DNA of 64,000 nt from Nostoc sp. FACHB-973 (lineage in GTDB: Bacteria; Cyanobacteriota; Cyanobacteriia; Cyanobacteriales; Nostocaceae): positions 1-64,000 of the forward strand of contig NZ_JACJSJ010000008.1 in assembly GCF_014698115.1 (NCBI RefSeq), written 5' to 3'. Made by a program: the position numbers and the translations under genes. This document shows, in pieces, positions 63,441 to 64,000 of this stretch. The notes beneath the pieces are model-generated. The model worked only from the letters and a program-made list of their open reading frames with translations. It was not told the origin of the DNA and searched no databases. Position 1 is the first letter of the stretch; the number at the start of each line of letters is the position of its first letter.

Positions 63441-64000
63441 AAAATACTTTGGGTATTATTTACATATTAAAAATATACAAAAAAATAATTACAATCAAAA
63501 CAGAATATACACGTATTGAACCGCTAATATATTTGCGTTTATGTACGTGCATATGCGGTTAGAAATTCAGACTTTTCTAGTTACAAAACCCTACTGAATG
63601 CACTAATACGATCGCACCTTTCCTCAACCCTCCACAGTCAACCCATTTAACGCCATATTTTCCATAAAAGTATCGCCCTTTGTCCTGGCTAAATCAAGTT
63701 TTGGACTCCTAAATCAAGTTTTGGATTTCTAAATCAAGTTTTGAACTTCTAAATCAAGTTTTGGACTCCTAAATCAGGTTTTGGATTTCTAAATCAAGTT
63801 TTGAACTTCTAAATCAAGTTTTGGACTCCTAAATCAGGTTTTAAACCCAAAATAAGCAAAAAATTCTGATTAAAAAAAGAATTTCAGCTAATAGCACTGT
63901 ATTTCTCTTTCTCATGCACAAAAATTTCTCTTAAATAAAAAAACGCAAATATACGCATTCAACGCAACTTTTCAGCGTTTCTATACGTATATTCACGTTA
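63441..64000. other. Right-edge noncoding region with repeats
   Basis: No gene seen. It holds the 20-bp tandem array (63689-63848). ATATTTGCGTTT near 63529-63541 and its complement AAACGCAAATAT near 63941-63952 bracket the array. The window ends inside this region. Confidence 0.6.
63689..63848. repeat. 20-bp tandem repeat array, eight units
   Basis: Unit CTAAATCAAGTTTTGGACTC. The last five bases vary in a regular order (GACTC, GATTT, AACTT), giving a 60-bp higher-order period. Some units read CAGG for CAAG. There are no spacers, so it is not CRISPR, and stops occur in all plus-strand frames. Confidence 0.9.

Noticed and set aside
63689-63848. CRISPR array
   Set aside because: The units are contiguous with no spacers and no cas genes are seen.

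Overview
The window comes from a filamentous, heterocyst-type cyanobacterium (Nostoc/Anabaena/Calothrix group). The evidence is: phycobilisome genes, orange carotenoid protein (OCP), a psbA paralog, plant-type ferredoxin, biliverdin reductase, a ThiO-ThiG fusion, many HIP1 octamers (GCGATCGC), and the heptanucleotide STRR repeats and small palindromic repeats typical of these genomes. No rRNA, tRNA or CRISPR array was seen. Gene calls rest on reading translated sequence and motifs; no database search was run.

Layout. 0.3-9.4 kb: NAD(P)HX repair enzyme, three tandem PRC-barrel/DUF2382 stress proteins, an MFS exporter divergent from a Kir-type K+ channel, and a TnpB-only IS200/IS605 element. 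9.4-21.5 kb: secreted alpha/beta hydrolase, an SDR / tyrosine phosphatase / GH57 set, a Uma2 nuclease with two small proteins, LemA plus M48 protease, and a DUF1350 protein. 21.7-31 kb: an RsbU-like response regulator-phosphatase facing a STAS protein, a PAS histidine kinase, a Dps/sulfiredoxin oxidative-stress group, SpoIID, ferredoxin, and biliverdin reductase plus methionine aminopeptidase. 32-43 kb: pentapeptide protein, an AT-rich PLD-family gene that may be a defence effector, TPR protein, an ssl1498-type small protein, ThiO-ThiG, a 2Fe-2S protein and citramalate synthase.

43.2-47.1 kb is the most coherent region. Seven minus-strand genes encode an allophycocyanin-alpha paralog, a high-light-inducible protein, NblA, a tiny Lys-rich protein, a small membrane protein, an OCP paralog and a single-domain response regulator. 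The first and last genes of the set share a conserved upstream block of about 75 bp, suggesting one co-regulated light-harvesting and photoprotection response. A CruA/CruP-type carotenoid flavoprotein follows at 48-50 kb.

50-59.5 kb: coiled-coil and beta-propeller proteins, a DUF318/TIGR03943 permease pair, a CBS-histidine kinase whose ATP-binding motifs look broken, and a divergent psbA that lacks several manganese-cluster ligands (sentinel or rogue D1) with a MITE in its leader. 59.7-64 kb is a toxin-antitoxin-like patch: a Uma2 nuclease, a broken DUF6883 gene overlapping an intact DUF4926 gene, remnants of DUF4926 3' ends, a PIN toxin/antitoxin pair, an antitoxin gene with a nonsense codon, a DEDDy-exonuclease-like protein, and a noncoding array of 20-bp repeats.

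Across the whole window, STRR-type repeats occur both between genes and in frame inside four conserved enzymes, where they encode low-complexity loops.
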